Assembly: GCA_949361645.1 (NCBI GenBank)
Contig: OX442417.1
Span: forward strand, 5,662,700 to 5,726,699
DNA: 64,000 nucleotides
Reading direction: 5' to 3'
From: Spongilla lacustris
Lineage: Eukaryota; Porifera; Demospongiae; Spongillida; Spongillidae
The notes beneath the pieces are model-generated. The model saw only the letters and a program-made list of their open reading frames with translations, did no database searches and was not told where the DNA came from. Within the stretch, counting starts at the first letter, position 1; each line of letters opens with the position of its first letter. Shown one piece after another: positions 44,551-55,750 of this stretch. A program made the position numbers and the translations under genes.

Positions 44551-46599
44551 ATGGCTGAACAATCGGATGCTTTTAAGCAGCTTGATGCAGTCGGGAAGTC
44601 ACGCTATAATGAGAAACTTGGTATGCTAGGCATAACAACAGATCCGTACATGACTCCAAAAGATGCTTGGGACTACAACCCCTCTCGTTGAACTGACGTG
44701 TCGTTTCCCGACATTTGTGTGTATTTCATTCATACTCCTTCTCCGTACACAAAAGATGAATTAAAAGCATACAAAAGTACAGATGCATGTATTTCACTGC
44801 GGGATATGTAAGCGAAGTTGAATTGCTAAACACAACGCCACAAACGTGTCTTCTTTCTGCTATGGTACACGTTATATATGCATGTGCATTAATTGTTACT
44901 TGTAGTATCAGATGCATTCACATTGTAGGTAAAGCATAGCCAGAAGATGACCTCTCCTCCCTTAAAGCCATGGATAGGCGTTCAGTACGATGGCACTGTT
45001 ATATGTGCTCATTGCAACTGTATGGCTGGTGCTGGGGAAGCCTGTTCCCATGTGGCATGCAGCTTTGCTCTATGCTGTGATGGCAAAGGCTAACCTTACC
45101 AAGGAGACTGCCTGCACTTCTGTGAAATGCAGCTGGCTTCAACCATCACACAATGCACAGGTTAAGCGCGTGCATGCATATGTGCAGTGTGTGTGTGCAT
45201 GTGTGCATGTGTGTTTCAGTGTTTGTGTGTGTGCATGTGTGTAAGTCATTTGCATCCTTCATTTAAATGGTGTACAATTTTTATGTAATGAATACATGCA
45301 GGCCCCTTATGTTCAAGTTGAAGATGTCAATTTTAGAAGTCCACTGGCATGTGATTCACCATGGGCAAAAAATCCTGCAAAGATTGCATCACCTCCCACA
45401 TCGTTGGAATTGGATAGGTTGTACAGTCAGCTACAAAGTGCAAATCCAAATGCTTGTATATTGTCTGTTGTTCCTGGCTATTCTGGTACATTTGTCCCAA
45501 CAATTCGTTTGTCTACTTTGCCACCATTGATGTCTTCGTACTTCAGTGCAGAAAAAATGGATCTACCATTCAGTGACGTCATTGAGCAGTGTGATACAGT
45601 CTTCAACTCCCTCTGTGTTACGTCCGAGCAGGCACAAAATCTGGAGATGAAGACAAGAGAGCAGAGTAAGTCCAAACTATGGAACAAGTATAGAGCTGGA
45701 AGAGTTACAGCTTCCATTTTCAAGCAAGTATCAGTGTCAGATCCATCTAACCCTGCATCCATCACATTAATAATAACCAGACACTATCAAATTTCATAGT
45801 AATGCAACAAGGTTGGTATGTGCACATTGAGTGTTTTCTGTAATTTTATATGTTACATATTTTCAGCATTGATGCAATGATTAATATTCTTTTGACATCA
45901 TATAGATGGGGTGTGGACCATGAAAATTGTGCAAGATTGAAGTACACGGAATGTGTTTCTACGCAACACCAAAACTTTCAGTTAATGAAAAGTGGGTTGC
46001 TAATACACACTAGCTACCTGCATCTTGGAGCGTCACCTGATGGTGTCATTTCATGTAATTGTTGTGGAAATGGAGTACTAGAAGTCAAATGTCCCTATAA
46101 TGCTAGACAGCTTTCCCTTGAAGAAGCCACAGATAGCATTGATTGTTTAGAAGTTGATGATGGGGGCGCTCTACATTTAATCAAAACACATCCATATTAC
46201 TATCAAGTACAAGCACAAATGCATATATCCCAGGCTGTATATGCAGATTTCGTTGTGTGGACTCTAAAGGGAATCCACATTGAACGCATTTATCCATCTG
46301 GCTGCTTTATAACCTCAATCATTGGCAAGATAACAACATTTTTTTGTCTATTAATACTGCCTGAATTGATTGGGAAATGGTTCACTAAGAGTAAATCAAT
46401 TACTGCGAGTACCAACAACTGTACTACCTCATCAAATGCAACAGAATGGTGTTATTGTAAAGTAGATCACGAAGACGATTTAATTGGATGCAACAATGTA
46501 CAGTGCCCAATTCAATGGTTCCACTTATCCTGTTTAGAAATAGAAAAAATCCCTAAAGGAAAATGGTATTGCCCAGACTGTCGATTTCAATATAAGTGA
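44551..46599 (+). pseudogene. YqaJ-type nuclease with SWIM-like and PHD zinc fingers (ISL2EU accessory protein)
   Basis: From MAEQSDAFKQL the order is: N-terminal region with RYNEKL and [18 protein letters not shown]; a SWIM-like zinc site [18 protein letters not shown] (about 45002-45055); a linker ending TREQSKSKLWNKYRAGRVTA; the YqaJ-like core with YRWGVDHE, GASPDGVISC, VLEVKCP and YYYQVQAQM; and a C-terminal PHD finger (CYCKVDHEDD to WYCPDC, about 46447-46584). SPDG, E-x-K and the Q motif are the expected active-site features of this restriction-endonuclease-fold family. Likely introns: about 45163-45301 and 45812-45873. Damage: TGA at 44689-44691 where a Trp is usual, and a 4-bp TGCA insertion near 45058 that shifts frame. 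Probably inactive. Confidence 0.8.
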
Positions 46600-46794
46600 T
46601 CTAGTCAGTCACTGACGTATTGCAGATAACACTTCCTTCAGTAGGTAACTCTGTTTGTGTGGCAACTACATGCATGCATGTATGATAACCAGCCAACTTA
46701 TAAGGTCTGTATTCACTGAGGGCATGCACTGCATGAATCTGCATGTTCTATCACCCTATAAGAGAAGTGGCTTACCTTCAAACTTCACACTTTC

Positions 46795-47291
46795 TTCAAT
46801 GGCTAGTGTGGCAACTGATACTACAATGTTGTAATTAAGTGGAATGTGATGCCTTGTATGCACTTTCATCAAAAGTAGCACACCTTGTAACATCCTTCTT
46901 CCTTCAATGGCTAAATCCGTTTGGGTAGCAACTGAAGCAAAAACAATGCACAGTGGTTTAATTCATCAGTCATTGTGGAGACATCAACATGTTCACTGAC
47001 ATTGCTGTCACCAGTTATATCACATTCATTCACATCTACTGTGTCACCTTCATACACATCTACTGGGCCACCTTCACTCACATCTACTGGATCACCTTCA
47101 TTCACATGTACTAGGTTACCTTCACTGACATCTACTGGATCGCCTTCACTGACATGTACCATGTCACCTTCATTCACATCTACAGGGTTACCTTCATTTG
47201 CATCTACTGGATCCAGGGAATAACTTTTGCACCGATGCATATTCTTTCGTTGGTCATATAAACGGCGCCTGTTCTTTTTTACTTTTGGCAT
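46795..47291 (-). CDS. Minus-strand ORF with 8-residue acidic repeats in the ISL2EU-like element
   Basis: Starts MPKVKKNRRRLYDQRKNMH (ATG about 47291) and then has about seven tandem 24-bp units encoding EGDPVDVS-like octads. It ends near 46911 in the open frame, and further sense-like sequence (LAIEGRRMLQGVLLLMKVH) continues to about 46795. It is divergent from the YqaJ gene in the same element, so it may be the remains of the transposase gene or of a third protein. Function not recognised. Confidence 0.4.
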
Positions 47292-47890
47292 ACTCGGAAC
47301 TGATCTGCAATTAATTAACAAATTAACATGAACATAATAAATGCAACGCTTTGCCAGTTCATGACATACGAAGACGGGTATACGAAGGGTTCAAAACATA
47401 ATCTCCCAGTGCAGAAACCGTCTTAGAATACACCGAGCGAATTTAAAAAACATACATGTCTAAAGGAATGAAGCTAGCCTTACACAAACCATACTATATT
47501 AAACTAAGTGTTTGAACGACAAGTCACTAAGTTCTTACAGGCCATTCAGCAAAAACACATCCCCCAGTGCGTAATGGTGCGCTACGTACAAATTCAGTAA
47601 CACAGTACCTCTAATGTGTACACGAAGCAACGTAGCCTTACACAAAGCCTTTGTGCGCCATTTATAATAATTTTTCCCGCGTAACAGAGTTCAAAAGTCA
47701 AACAACATCGACTACTGGGAATTTTGTAATGGTTACAACCATTTTTATGACATAGAGGCATAGCAAAAAAATACACAACAAAAACTGTCGCACAAACGAA
47801 TTTCTCTCGTCGATGTCACGTGACTTAATTGGTCAATATTGCTACAAGCGCGTGACATTTATATATTCATATTGCGGTCGAATAAGGTCT

Positions 47891-48390
47891 ATAGACGATG
47901 CGCTGGACAGTTTGGCGGGAGCAAAATGATTTTCTACCCTTGACTTGGCTTGTGGCTATTGGCAGGTTGAGATGGATCCTGCTGATAAAGAGAAGACTTC
48001 GTTCACCATACCGTTCGGGCTTCACCAGTTCCGAGTGATGCCTTAACGAATGCTCCCAGTACTTTTCAGAGGCTCATGAGCTTGGTATTGTCGGGTTTGT
48101 GTTCACTTGGAGCGCTTGTTTGGTTTATCTGGATGACATAATTATTTTTAGCCAGACAGTGGACGAGCACCTCCAGCGTCTGAGAGATGTACTCCAGAGA
48201 TTGAAGGACGCTGGACTTAAAATCAAGCCAAGCAAGTGTCAGTTATTGCGGAAGAGTGTACTATATTTGGGGCATATTGTGTCAGAGAAGGGGGTGGAAT
48301 TAGATCCCGAAAAGACAAGCTGCGTCCGTAGTTGGCCAGTGCCCAATGACCGGGAGAGTTTGCGCAAATTTTTGGGATTTGCCTCCTAAA
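47891..48390 (+). pseudogene. Ty3/gypsy reverse transcriptase, C-terminal part
   Basis: DALDSLAGAK then TGA at a usual Trp codon, FSTLDLACGYWQVEMDP, a 7-bp loss after FRVMP, then the catalytic LVYLDDIIIFS (YxDD; 48114-48150) and LYLGHIVSEKGVELDP. After FLGFAS about 100 codons are missing before the RNase H. Non-functional as read. Confidence 0.88.
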
Positions 48391-49386
48391 GTCTTCGTGG
48401 TGGATACAGACGCCAGCCAACACGGAATTGGCGCAGTCCTGTCCCAGGAAGGTGATCGTGTCATCGCCTATGCGAGTCGAATCCTTACAAAGGCCGAGCG
48501 CCAATACTGTGCAACTAGACGAGAGATGCTTGCACTGGTGTGGGCTATTCGCTGCTATAGACCATATCTCTGGGGCCGTTGTTTTGTTGTTCACACAGAT
48601 CACAATTCATTGCAGTGGTTGCGAAACTTTAAAGAACCGCAGGGACAGGTGGCTCTTGAACATCGACCTGGGTTACAGCACTGTAACGCTGATGCACTGT
48701 CCAGGCTTCCCTGTAAACAATGCGGTTTGCAGACGTCAGCCCCTCCCCCGGGTCTACCGAATCCAGCTACGCCCCCTGGTCTACCGGATCTGAAAGAGGG
48801 TGATTCTGTCGACAGTACGGCACTCTGGCAGGAAGGAACCGTTTGTTTCCTGTCGGTTGATGACCCAAAACGGCTACAGGACGAAGACCCTGATTTGCGG
48901 CAGGTGATACTGTGGTTACAACGTAACATGTTCCCTTCTGTTTTCCCAAGGCATGAAAGTAACTGGGTGCAGACCCTTTGGTCTCAGAAAGATCACCTGG
49001 TGCTGGATGGGGGCGTTCTGTATCGGCGTTGGGAGGATGTGCCAGGAAAGGGGGTCAATCCTCATTTACAGCTCGTGATACCAAAGACTTCTATTCAGAC
49101 TGTTTTGAAGGAATTTCCTGATACGCTCACTGGGGGTCACTTTGGATTTCGAAAGACCATGGAAAATATTCGTTCTCGGTTTTACTGGCCTGGTCAACGA
49201 CATGATGTTGAAAATTGGAAATGTGCCTCCCGTAAATCACCGACAAGGAGAAGACGGGCACCCATGCAGTCGGGCCTGGTGGGAACTCCAATGCAGAGAG
49301 TCGCAATGGATATATTGGGACCCCTACCTGTGATGGCTAGAGAGAACAAGTACGTGTTGGTGGTAGGTGACTCAGTACTTTACTAA
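48385..49386 (+). pseudogene. Ty3/gypsy RNase H and integrase N-terminal part
   Basis: RNase H: VFVVDTDASQHGIGAVLSQE and REMLALVWAIRCYRPYL, then HTDHNSLQWL and NADALSRLP. The integrase start has GGHFGFRKTMENIRSRFYWP, but most of the HHCC zinc site is lost. VAMDILGPLP carries the first catalytic Asp; a frameshift follows near 49370. Confidence 0.85.
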
Positions 49387-50246
49387 ATGGGTCGAGGCCT
49401 ATCCTAAGCCCAATATGGAAGCGGAGACTGTGGCTGAATTGTTCGTGAATCAGTTTATTGCTCGTTTTGGGGTTCCAGATATTTTGCACACGGATCAAGG
49501 CCGTAATTTTGAATCTTTGTTGATGAAAGAGACTTGCCAGTTGTTGGGAGTGCAGAAAACAAGAACTAGTCCATACCATCCTCAGTCCGATGGTTTAATT
49601 GAGAGGTTTAACCATACCTAGCTTAACATGCTTAGTATTGCAGCTGCTGAGAACGAGCGCGATTGGGATCTCCATGTTCCTCTGCTGATGGTGGCCTATA
49701 GGACCAGCATGCAAGAGTCGACTGGGTGCACCCCATTTTACTTGATGTTTGGGAGGGAAGCTCGTCTTCCCGCTGATGTAATGTTTGGTCTTCCTCCTAA
49801 TTCCATCCCACAACAGGTTAATCAGTATGCACTGGACCTGAGAGCGAGACTGGAAAGTGGGTGCGGGATCACATGGGGATTCAGCACGTTCGTCAAAAGA
49901 CTTTGTATAACAAATCCATTCATGGAGATCCATACAAAGCTGGTGAATTGGTGTGGCTTCATTGTCCAGCGGTTCCGAGGGGCAAGTCGCCAAAGTTGCA
50001 CCGTTATTGGCAGGGTCCTTATACAGTGGTCCGGTCTCTTGGTGATGCGCTCTTTCTCATTCAACACAGGGATTCTCCGAGGAAGCGTACGGTGGTACAT
50101 TTTGATCGGATTAAGCCATGTACGGTTCTGGCATCAGAGGAGAATGTTGCACCAGCCAAGGACGACAACACGGGGGTACCAGCAGTAGCAAGGGGCTTGT
50201 TGCATAGCAACGGTGACGTTGGAGAAGATCAGCTGCGGGATGAGGT
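49367..50246 (+). pseudogene. Ty3/gypsy integrase core and C-terminal region
   Basis: VPDILHTDQGRNFESLL has the second catalytic Asp, and SPYHPQSDGLIERFNHT has the Glu, followed by TAG. The frame resumes with HVPLLMVAYRTSMQEST and CTPFYLMFGREARLPADV, then shifts to VWLHCPAVPRGKSPKLHRYW and RTVVHFDRIKPC. It is interrupted by the CACTA-like insertion after DQLRDEV. Confidence 0.85.
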
Positions 50247-51729
50247 CACAGTGCCAAAAAGTCGTTTTCCAGCTATGTATAATGCGTGTATATTGCTTGT
50301 ATACACGCGTTTTACGTGAATCTTAACATGCTGCTTACACCGGTGTATAACGTGTGGAAGGAGACTTACATCCGATCGGGTGTAATTTTGGTGGATAGCA
50401 CTATGTATACAACCGCGTATGACGCGAGGATAACATGAGTAAACGCGCGTATAACGGGTGTATAACAAGCCTTTTTTTGATATATTATCTCTGGTATAAT
50501 CAACCAGTATAACTCCGTAATGCTTGAGCACAGTTTTTAATGCATGCCTTCCGTTTATCATCGCATATTGACCCATAACCATTATTAATATCTCAAGTTA
50601 TCTTGTGTGATATCAAAATGAATACAGTACAGATGAAAGCAGGTATAACAGATGTAAGTTCTCGGTCTTTTCCAGTTCAGTCGAAGTGGCTGCATCCAAA
50701 TGTGTCTTCTTCCCCCCCCCCCCCCCCCCCCCCCCCTTTTCTTTTTCTTTCTGTGCTCCTCTTTTTCTCTTTTTGCCCGCGTGGCTTCTCGCTTCCTGCA
50801 TGTTCGCCTTCGCCTCTTGTGTTGTTCATGTATGCTCCCCAGCCAGAGATGCTAGATGAGAGAAGATATTAACGTAGCTGCCTATACAACTAAATCTTGA
50901 CATACCATGTTGATTTGCTGTTTTGTTCGTCCTCTTTAATTTCTGAGAGCGGATTGTGAATGCTGCTGCATGGGGCAGGTTGTTTAACTTTACTCTGTAA
51001 GCGACTTACCGTTTACTGTTTAAACCTTCTGCAGCATGTGGGTATAGGTTGATCAATGACTTACGATTTCGTCCTGCAAATACACACTGATGTATTAAAT
51101 CGCGCATGCACATGCCTGATCGATGAAACAGCCTGCATGTTAACGATAAAGGATCCAAACCTTTGTCTTACCTGTGCATATATCGGGTATAAGCTCTATA
51201 GCGCGTTTTCCACGCTACAAAGCACGAAATACAACGGTCAATATACAATAGTTATCTTACTTACCGGCCTATCAATATACGGTATCAGTATAGCGACCCA
51301 CACAAGTACAAAAACTTCGATGAGTCCATTGCACTAGCAGCAGTCCAGCGAATCGATACTGATATTATAAATCTTTGCTTCTTTGAAGACCGCTGTAAAT
51401 GAATGGAAGTTGCCAGCTGCCATCCGCGTGATCGATCCGCGTGATTTCATAGTGATCATCGCATATTCACACCTGTATGCGTACACTCGTTTTCCGTTAA
51501 TGTCTCCAGCGTTATACAATCGTTGTGTATAACAAGCGTATGCACAATGTAAACTCACGTTATACACGATGTGTATCATGCGTTGTATACAGCTATTGTG
51601 TATAACAAGAGTACCAGAGTAGATACGCTCGTTATGTATTCGAAGTATATACCGCGTATCCTCCACTACAATAAAACACGTGTACACCGGGTGAATACAC
51701 CCTGTGGATAATTTTGATTTGGCACTGTG
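50247..51729. mobile_element. CACTA-like non-autonomous element, 1483 bp, inside pol
   Basis: Inverted termini CACAGTGCCAAA and TTTGGCACTGTG. GGT lies on both sides, and deleting the element plus one GGT joins the pol codons smoothly (...DEV-EVEIRAPV). Both ends are packed with subterminal copies of TGTATAAC/GTTATACA-type words in both orientations, a known feature of En/Spm (CACTA) elements. No transposase inside. A poly-C run lies at 50713-50736. Confidence 0.8.
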
Positions 51730-51973
51730 GGTGGAGGTGGAAATACGAGCTCCCGTACCTGAAACACATCCAGTGGGCGAACTACTTCCAGTAGCTGATC
51801 ATGAACCACCTCCAGTACATGTAGCTGAACCACTTCCAGTAGCTGAACCACCTCCAGTAGCCGAACCACTTCCAGTAGTTGAACCACCTCCAGTAATCCA
51901 GTCTGAAAGAACGAGACCAGTTCGACACAGGAGCAAGCCGGATCGTTATGGACATAACATCTATGAGACATGA
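51730..51973 (+). pseudogene. Ty3/gypsy pol C-terminal tail
   Basis: Acidic-proline repeats (PLPVAEPPPVAEPLPVVEPP) followed by RTRPVRHRSKPDRYGHN and a stop. This basic PDRYG end is common in gypsy Pol. The repeat is encoded by 18-bp units AGCTGAACCACCTCCAGT. Confidence 0.75.
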
Positions 51974-52006
51974 CGAACTTTCATGCAGAGAGAGAGGAGG
52001 GAATAG

Positions 52007-52823
52007 TGTAGCGCACATGCGCATTAGTAATTAGGGCGTGGTGTGCACATGCGCGGGTGGTAGAACTCGTAGTATTTAATCATATTCTATTTGTACTGTG
52101 TGTGTCTTTCCTGATTGATATATCCGCTATACAATGGCAACGCTCGTATAGTCATTCAAGTTTATTATAATCTATATAATACTGGGTATCTTAAGCTTGT
52201 CAGTTTCACCCATTGTTATTTTGCTATATAATTATTGCACAAAAAATAGAAAGATGTGCACACAAAGAATGCAGTAAATGACATGCTGACGGAACTTCGG
52301 CTTCTGCTGAGTTCTGCCACAGCTAGACTGATCTATTGCATTGAACCTTGTGAGGAACAGCGCAGGAGTAAAAAACTAATTAAATACTCAAAGCTGGAGC
52401 CTGGCTGGAGGTGTCTTCTACTTAGTGTGATGCTTGCGTTCCTCCACAGTCTTCATCCGCCCCCGATATGAACACAGATGGATGTATGTTGCGCATGCGC
52501 AGATTCCGTAAATGGAAGGGCGTTGACGTCTGTTCATTGTGAGCAGTTGACAATTGTTGTCGTTTAGTATCGTTGTTAGGAAGAAACTGTGTACATGTAG
52601 AGTGTTATAGACCTTTGTTTGTATTTGTCTGCGGAAATTGTGAGGTGAGTGTCTCTGGGTTTCTGTCATGTGCTGTTTGTGCCTGTAGCTAAACAATAAA
52701 ACCTGGTACGAAGCGCCTTTTGGTTGTGTACTGGAAAAAGAGCAAGAAAGAGAAAGACGACTGTTTTGTTGTGGGTAGTGATAGGAGAGCAGTTGTTGGT
52801 TGTGTTGACTTGTTGACTTGTGG
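52007..52823 (+). repeat. Probable 3' LTR of the Ty3/gypsy element (part)
   Basis: A purine tract (GCAGAGAGAGAGGAGGGAATA, trimmed at one end) precedes TGTAGCGCACATGCGC, as expected for a polypurine tract followed by an LTR starting TG. AATAAA is at 52695-52700. The far end is obscured by the hAT insertion at 52832. No second LTR was found to confirm it. Confidence 0.45.
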
Positions 52824-52831
52824 TGTAGGAG

Positions 52832-52868
52832 CAGTGGCGAGGTGGCCGGGGGGGGCAGGGGGGGCAAT

Positions 52869-52900
<32 letters not shown>

Positions 52901-53520
52901 GCGGGCCTTAAAAAGGGGGCGCCAAAATGACGATAGGGGCGCACCAGCCGCCAAACAAATTACACGAAATGTGTTTACTTAAGATGATTATTTATGTAAG
53001 TATAGAGTCATAATGCGGGGGACAAGTTCATCAATAGCGATCGATCGGGGGAAAGAAGGCGGGATTTCACCCCACGTGATATACATGCATATTTATAGCA
53101 TTTGTTACGTAATAGTACGGTTACGTAGATTACATTGCTCTAAAGTTATTGCATAGATATAAAAGTATTTTAATATCTATGGTTATTGTTATCGTGCTGC
53201 TCGAACAGAGGGCACTATTTATTGGTTTTGATTGCCTTACATGTAGTTTCCAATACAATCTGTGGAAAATTAGAACGCGCATCACAAAAAATTTCGCGCA
53301 CTTCGCGCGCGCCCCTCCCTTTCGTCAGTTATTCGTGTGGAACCAACCCCCTCGCCCAAATCCTGCATCCGCCCCTGTAACGAGATAAGAAATTATGACA
53401 GAAAGGCACCATGTGTGTTTGTGTGTGTGTGTGCGTGGGGGAGAGGGGGGGCGGCAGTCTGTGTATTTGCCCCCCCCCCCCCCCCCCCCCCCCAGTGACA
53501 GACAAGCCACCTCGCCACTG
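52832..53520. mobile_element. hAT-like element, 689 bp, perfect 8-bp target duplication
   Basis: Inverted termini CAGTGGCGAGGTGGC (15 bp), with TGTAGGAG at 52824-52831 and 53521-53528. Poly-C tracts lie near both ends, and CAATTGCC sits inside a G/C palindrome at the left. A CTGCATCCGCCCCTG terminus of a related family occurs internally (about 53363-53378). No transposase. Confidence 0.93.
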
Positions 53521-53544
53521 TGTAGGAGGCCCCCGCAGCTACCC

Positions 53545-54122
53545 TAGTCTCGTACCCAGACCCACACTCGCAGCTGCGGATGGATGACAGCACCGCTACG
53601 CGAGAAATGGGTCCGGGAAACAGCCCAACAAAAGGATGAAGGCACTTTCGCGCCAGTAGTGACGTAATGGGTGTAGGTGCTAGTTAATTAAATGGCAACA
53701 AAATGAATAGAGCTAGAGCTAGAGGGAGTAAAAGGGCGGAGCTTCGCCGCCATAAACGTGGCAGTGAGGGAAGCCAACATCCAGGCAGCAGCACGTAACG
53801 ACCTTCGTTTAACGTGGGTCATGCGCGCGCTTACAAACAGTTTGTAGTTTGTTGAAAGTACATGTATGGCGGCGTAGCTCAGCCTTTTTTACTCCCTCCT
53901 TTGGTTCGTTTCGCTTAGGACCTTTGGTAAGCAAAATACACAGTACCGTTGCCTCTACCGTTTCGATAACCATGCTATTTATTAACATATTGCACCCCTG
54001 ATTGTGACGACATGAGTGCTCTGTAATCTGATTCGATTGTACGCTTTACATGTAGACCATTTCTCGCGTAGCGGTGATGTAATCTATCCGCAGCTGCGAG
54101 TGTGGGTCAGGGAACGAGACTA
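53545..54122. mobile_element. 578-bp TIR element (MITE) TAGTCTCGT...
   Basis: Inverted termini of about 75 bp with small gaps: TAGTCTCGTACCCAGACCC, CACTCGCAGCTGCGGAT and CACCGCTACGCGAGAAATGG, mirrored at 54045-54122. The target repeat is unclear (CAGCT on both sides at slightly different spacing). The same terminus occurs at about 13956-13974. Confidence 0.82.
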
Positions 54123-54161
54123 CAGCTGTGTGGGAGGGCAGTGCGCGTGTCAATGTTATAG

Positions 54162-55249
54162 CAGACGTCTACTCCAAGGGTTTTTTTTTTGTAAGCGTGA
54201 GGCAGTGGATTGTTATGCGTGAGATTAGTAACTCTAGGCGTGAGATTTTGCAATTGCAAGTATTTACATCATTTAATGGAATTTTCCGGCTGTGTTACTA
54301 TCTCGCGGTAGACGTTTAGCCAAACTTTACGTGGTACAGTACGTTACACGATTAAGTACAACACTACACACGAATTATATAGCAAAAATAACATAATTAT
54401 AAGTCTATTTCCGTGAATGCGCTTTATTGAATTCCCATGTCGCATTCTTCAACACTTCGCTAGATGGTTCAAAGCAATGTGCTGGCTCCTTTGTAGCGAG
54501 CTTGATTGATAGAATACTGGATAGTATTCCTGCAGGATCTAAGTTAGGTCTGAATGCAGTTTTGTTCTTGCGAACCATGGAGAAGAGTCTCTCTTCTTCT
54601 GCATTAGACTGTGGTATTGTTAAAACCACCTTACCAACATTTGTGAGCCCTGGAAACCTTAAGGAATTATTAGGATATTTCAGTGATGACAAATAGTGCC
54701 ATAACACATCCATTCTATGGTAGGCCTGCTTTTCATCATCCATAACTGTACTTCTATCCCAAATATCTCTTGGGATTATTGAATCGTCCAGAAGTTGATA
54801 TTGTGTGAACTCTTCAGAAAGGTTATCCATTTCTTTTGGGGAATTATATGGCAAAAGAACATAAAACCTGAAAGAATACAAATTTTACTTTGCATTAATG
54901 TACATGTATGCAAAGTAATACACATGCACTAACCTCTTCACAAAGTATTGTATTTGAGAGAATGAAGCATTTTCCCTCTCCTGAAACTTGGTGAATCTTG
55001 CACTTTTCAGCAAATCATCTTTCAGTTTTCTTTTTTCAGTAGTTAGTACTACTAGCACTAACTAGACTTAATCTAGTTTACACGTCCATTCATGTAGATA
55101 CCGCACCACCTCCGCTCGCGATTACTTTATAAAAACTAATTTTGTTTAGCAATCACGGCGAATGCGCGAGATATAATCAGCTATGCGTGAACGTGAGATT
55201 AGGCTCTTATGCGTGAGAGTCACGCTTAATGCGTGAGACTTGGAGTGTC
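54162..55249 (-). mobile_element. hAT element remnant with CAGAC termini and CGTGAGA subterminal repeats
   Basis: Left CAGACGTCTACTCCAAG, right CTTGGAGTGTCTG, with TGTTATAG at 54154-54161 and 55250-55257 (partly overlapping the terminus at the right). GCGTGAGA words are repeated at both ends. The interior holds a hAT transposase C-terminus on the minus strand. It is internally deleted relative to a full element. Confidence 0.82.
54405..54881 (-). pseudogene. hAT transposase C-terminal dimerisation domain
   Basis: VVLTIPQSNAEEERLFSMVR and LSSILSIKL are the hallmark of the hAT C-terminal dimerisation region, here near the end of a 158-residue frame. The catalytic core upstream is missing within the element. 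Further related sequence may lie at 54930-55050. It presumably came from an autonomous hAT whose ends are those listed at 54162-55249. Confidence 0.85.
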
Positions 55250-55257
55250 TGTTATAG

Positions 55258-55740
55258 GCCTAGCTGTAAATGCTTATATAGAGAAGCCAACAGGTCTACA
55301 CCTTCTTTCTGCACCTAGTGAAGTAATAAGCAACGTTTTTAGGTGTATGCGAAGGAGTACATACGATCTGCAATCAAACGCCGACGTTATACCGCACAGC
55401 CAAGGATAGTGTAGCCATTTATAGTCTCACCGTTAGCAAAAATATCACTTTCCATTAGTCTGAGGTAGCCAGCCTCGCCATTAGGCATAGCTACAGCTGC
55501 TAGAGAGCCTCGTGGTGCGAGGTAGCCAAGATGGCCTATAGTGTAGTGGTCAAAATGCTCTGTTTGGGATGTCCCCGTTGACCTGTGGCCATGAAGCAGG
55601 TAGCCGTTGGTAGTGTGTGATATAGTAAAGAGAAGCGTGAAGTGTGTGTGGTGTGGACCTGTTGTGCGTACGAGCTAGCTAGGTCCCCAAGCGAAGGTGG
55701 TGCTATCTGTGAATTAACTATTAATAATTTCCTTTCTTCA
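55258..55740. other. Upstream region of the kelch-GTPase gene
   Basis: Ends in a good acceptor (TTTCCTTTCTTCAG) just before the exon at 55741, so an upstream non-coding or coding exon exists that I cannot define. Hairpin-like AGCCTCG repeats near 55470-55530. Confidence 0.45.
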
Positions 55741-55750
55741 GAACATAAAA

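Larger units (their letters stand above)
44456..47890 (+). mobile_element. ISL2EU-like DNA transposon, 3435 bp, inserted in the RT gene
   Basis: Perfect 20-bp inverted termini AGACCTTATTCGACCGCAAT (44456-44475 and, inverted, 47871-47890). AT at 44454-44455 is repeated at 47891-47892; removing the element restores the RT codons for PLPRIDDAL. It carries a YqaJ-like nuclease plus PHD protein, the second protein typical of ISL2EU/IS4EU elements. A transposase was not recognised, so it may be internally deleted. Confidence 0.85.

Noticed and set aside
50247..51729. Recombination signal sequence of a RAG-like system
   Set aside because: The CACAGTG heptamer is there, but no spacer-nonamer arrangement was seen and the 3-bp target repeat and subterminal arrays fit a CACTA element better.
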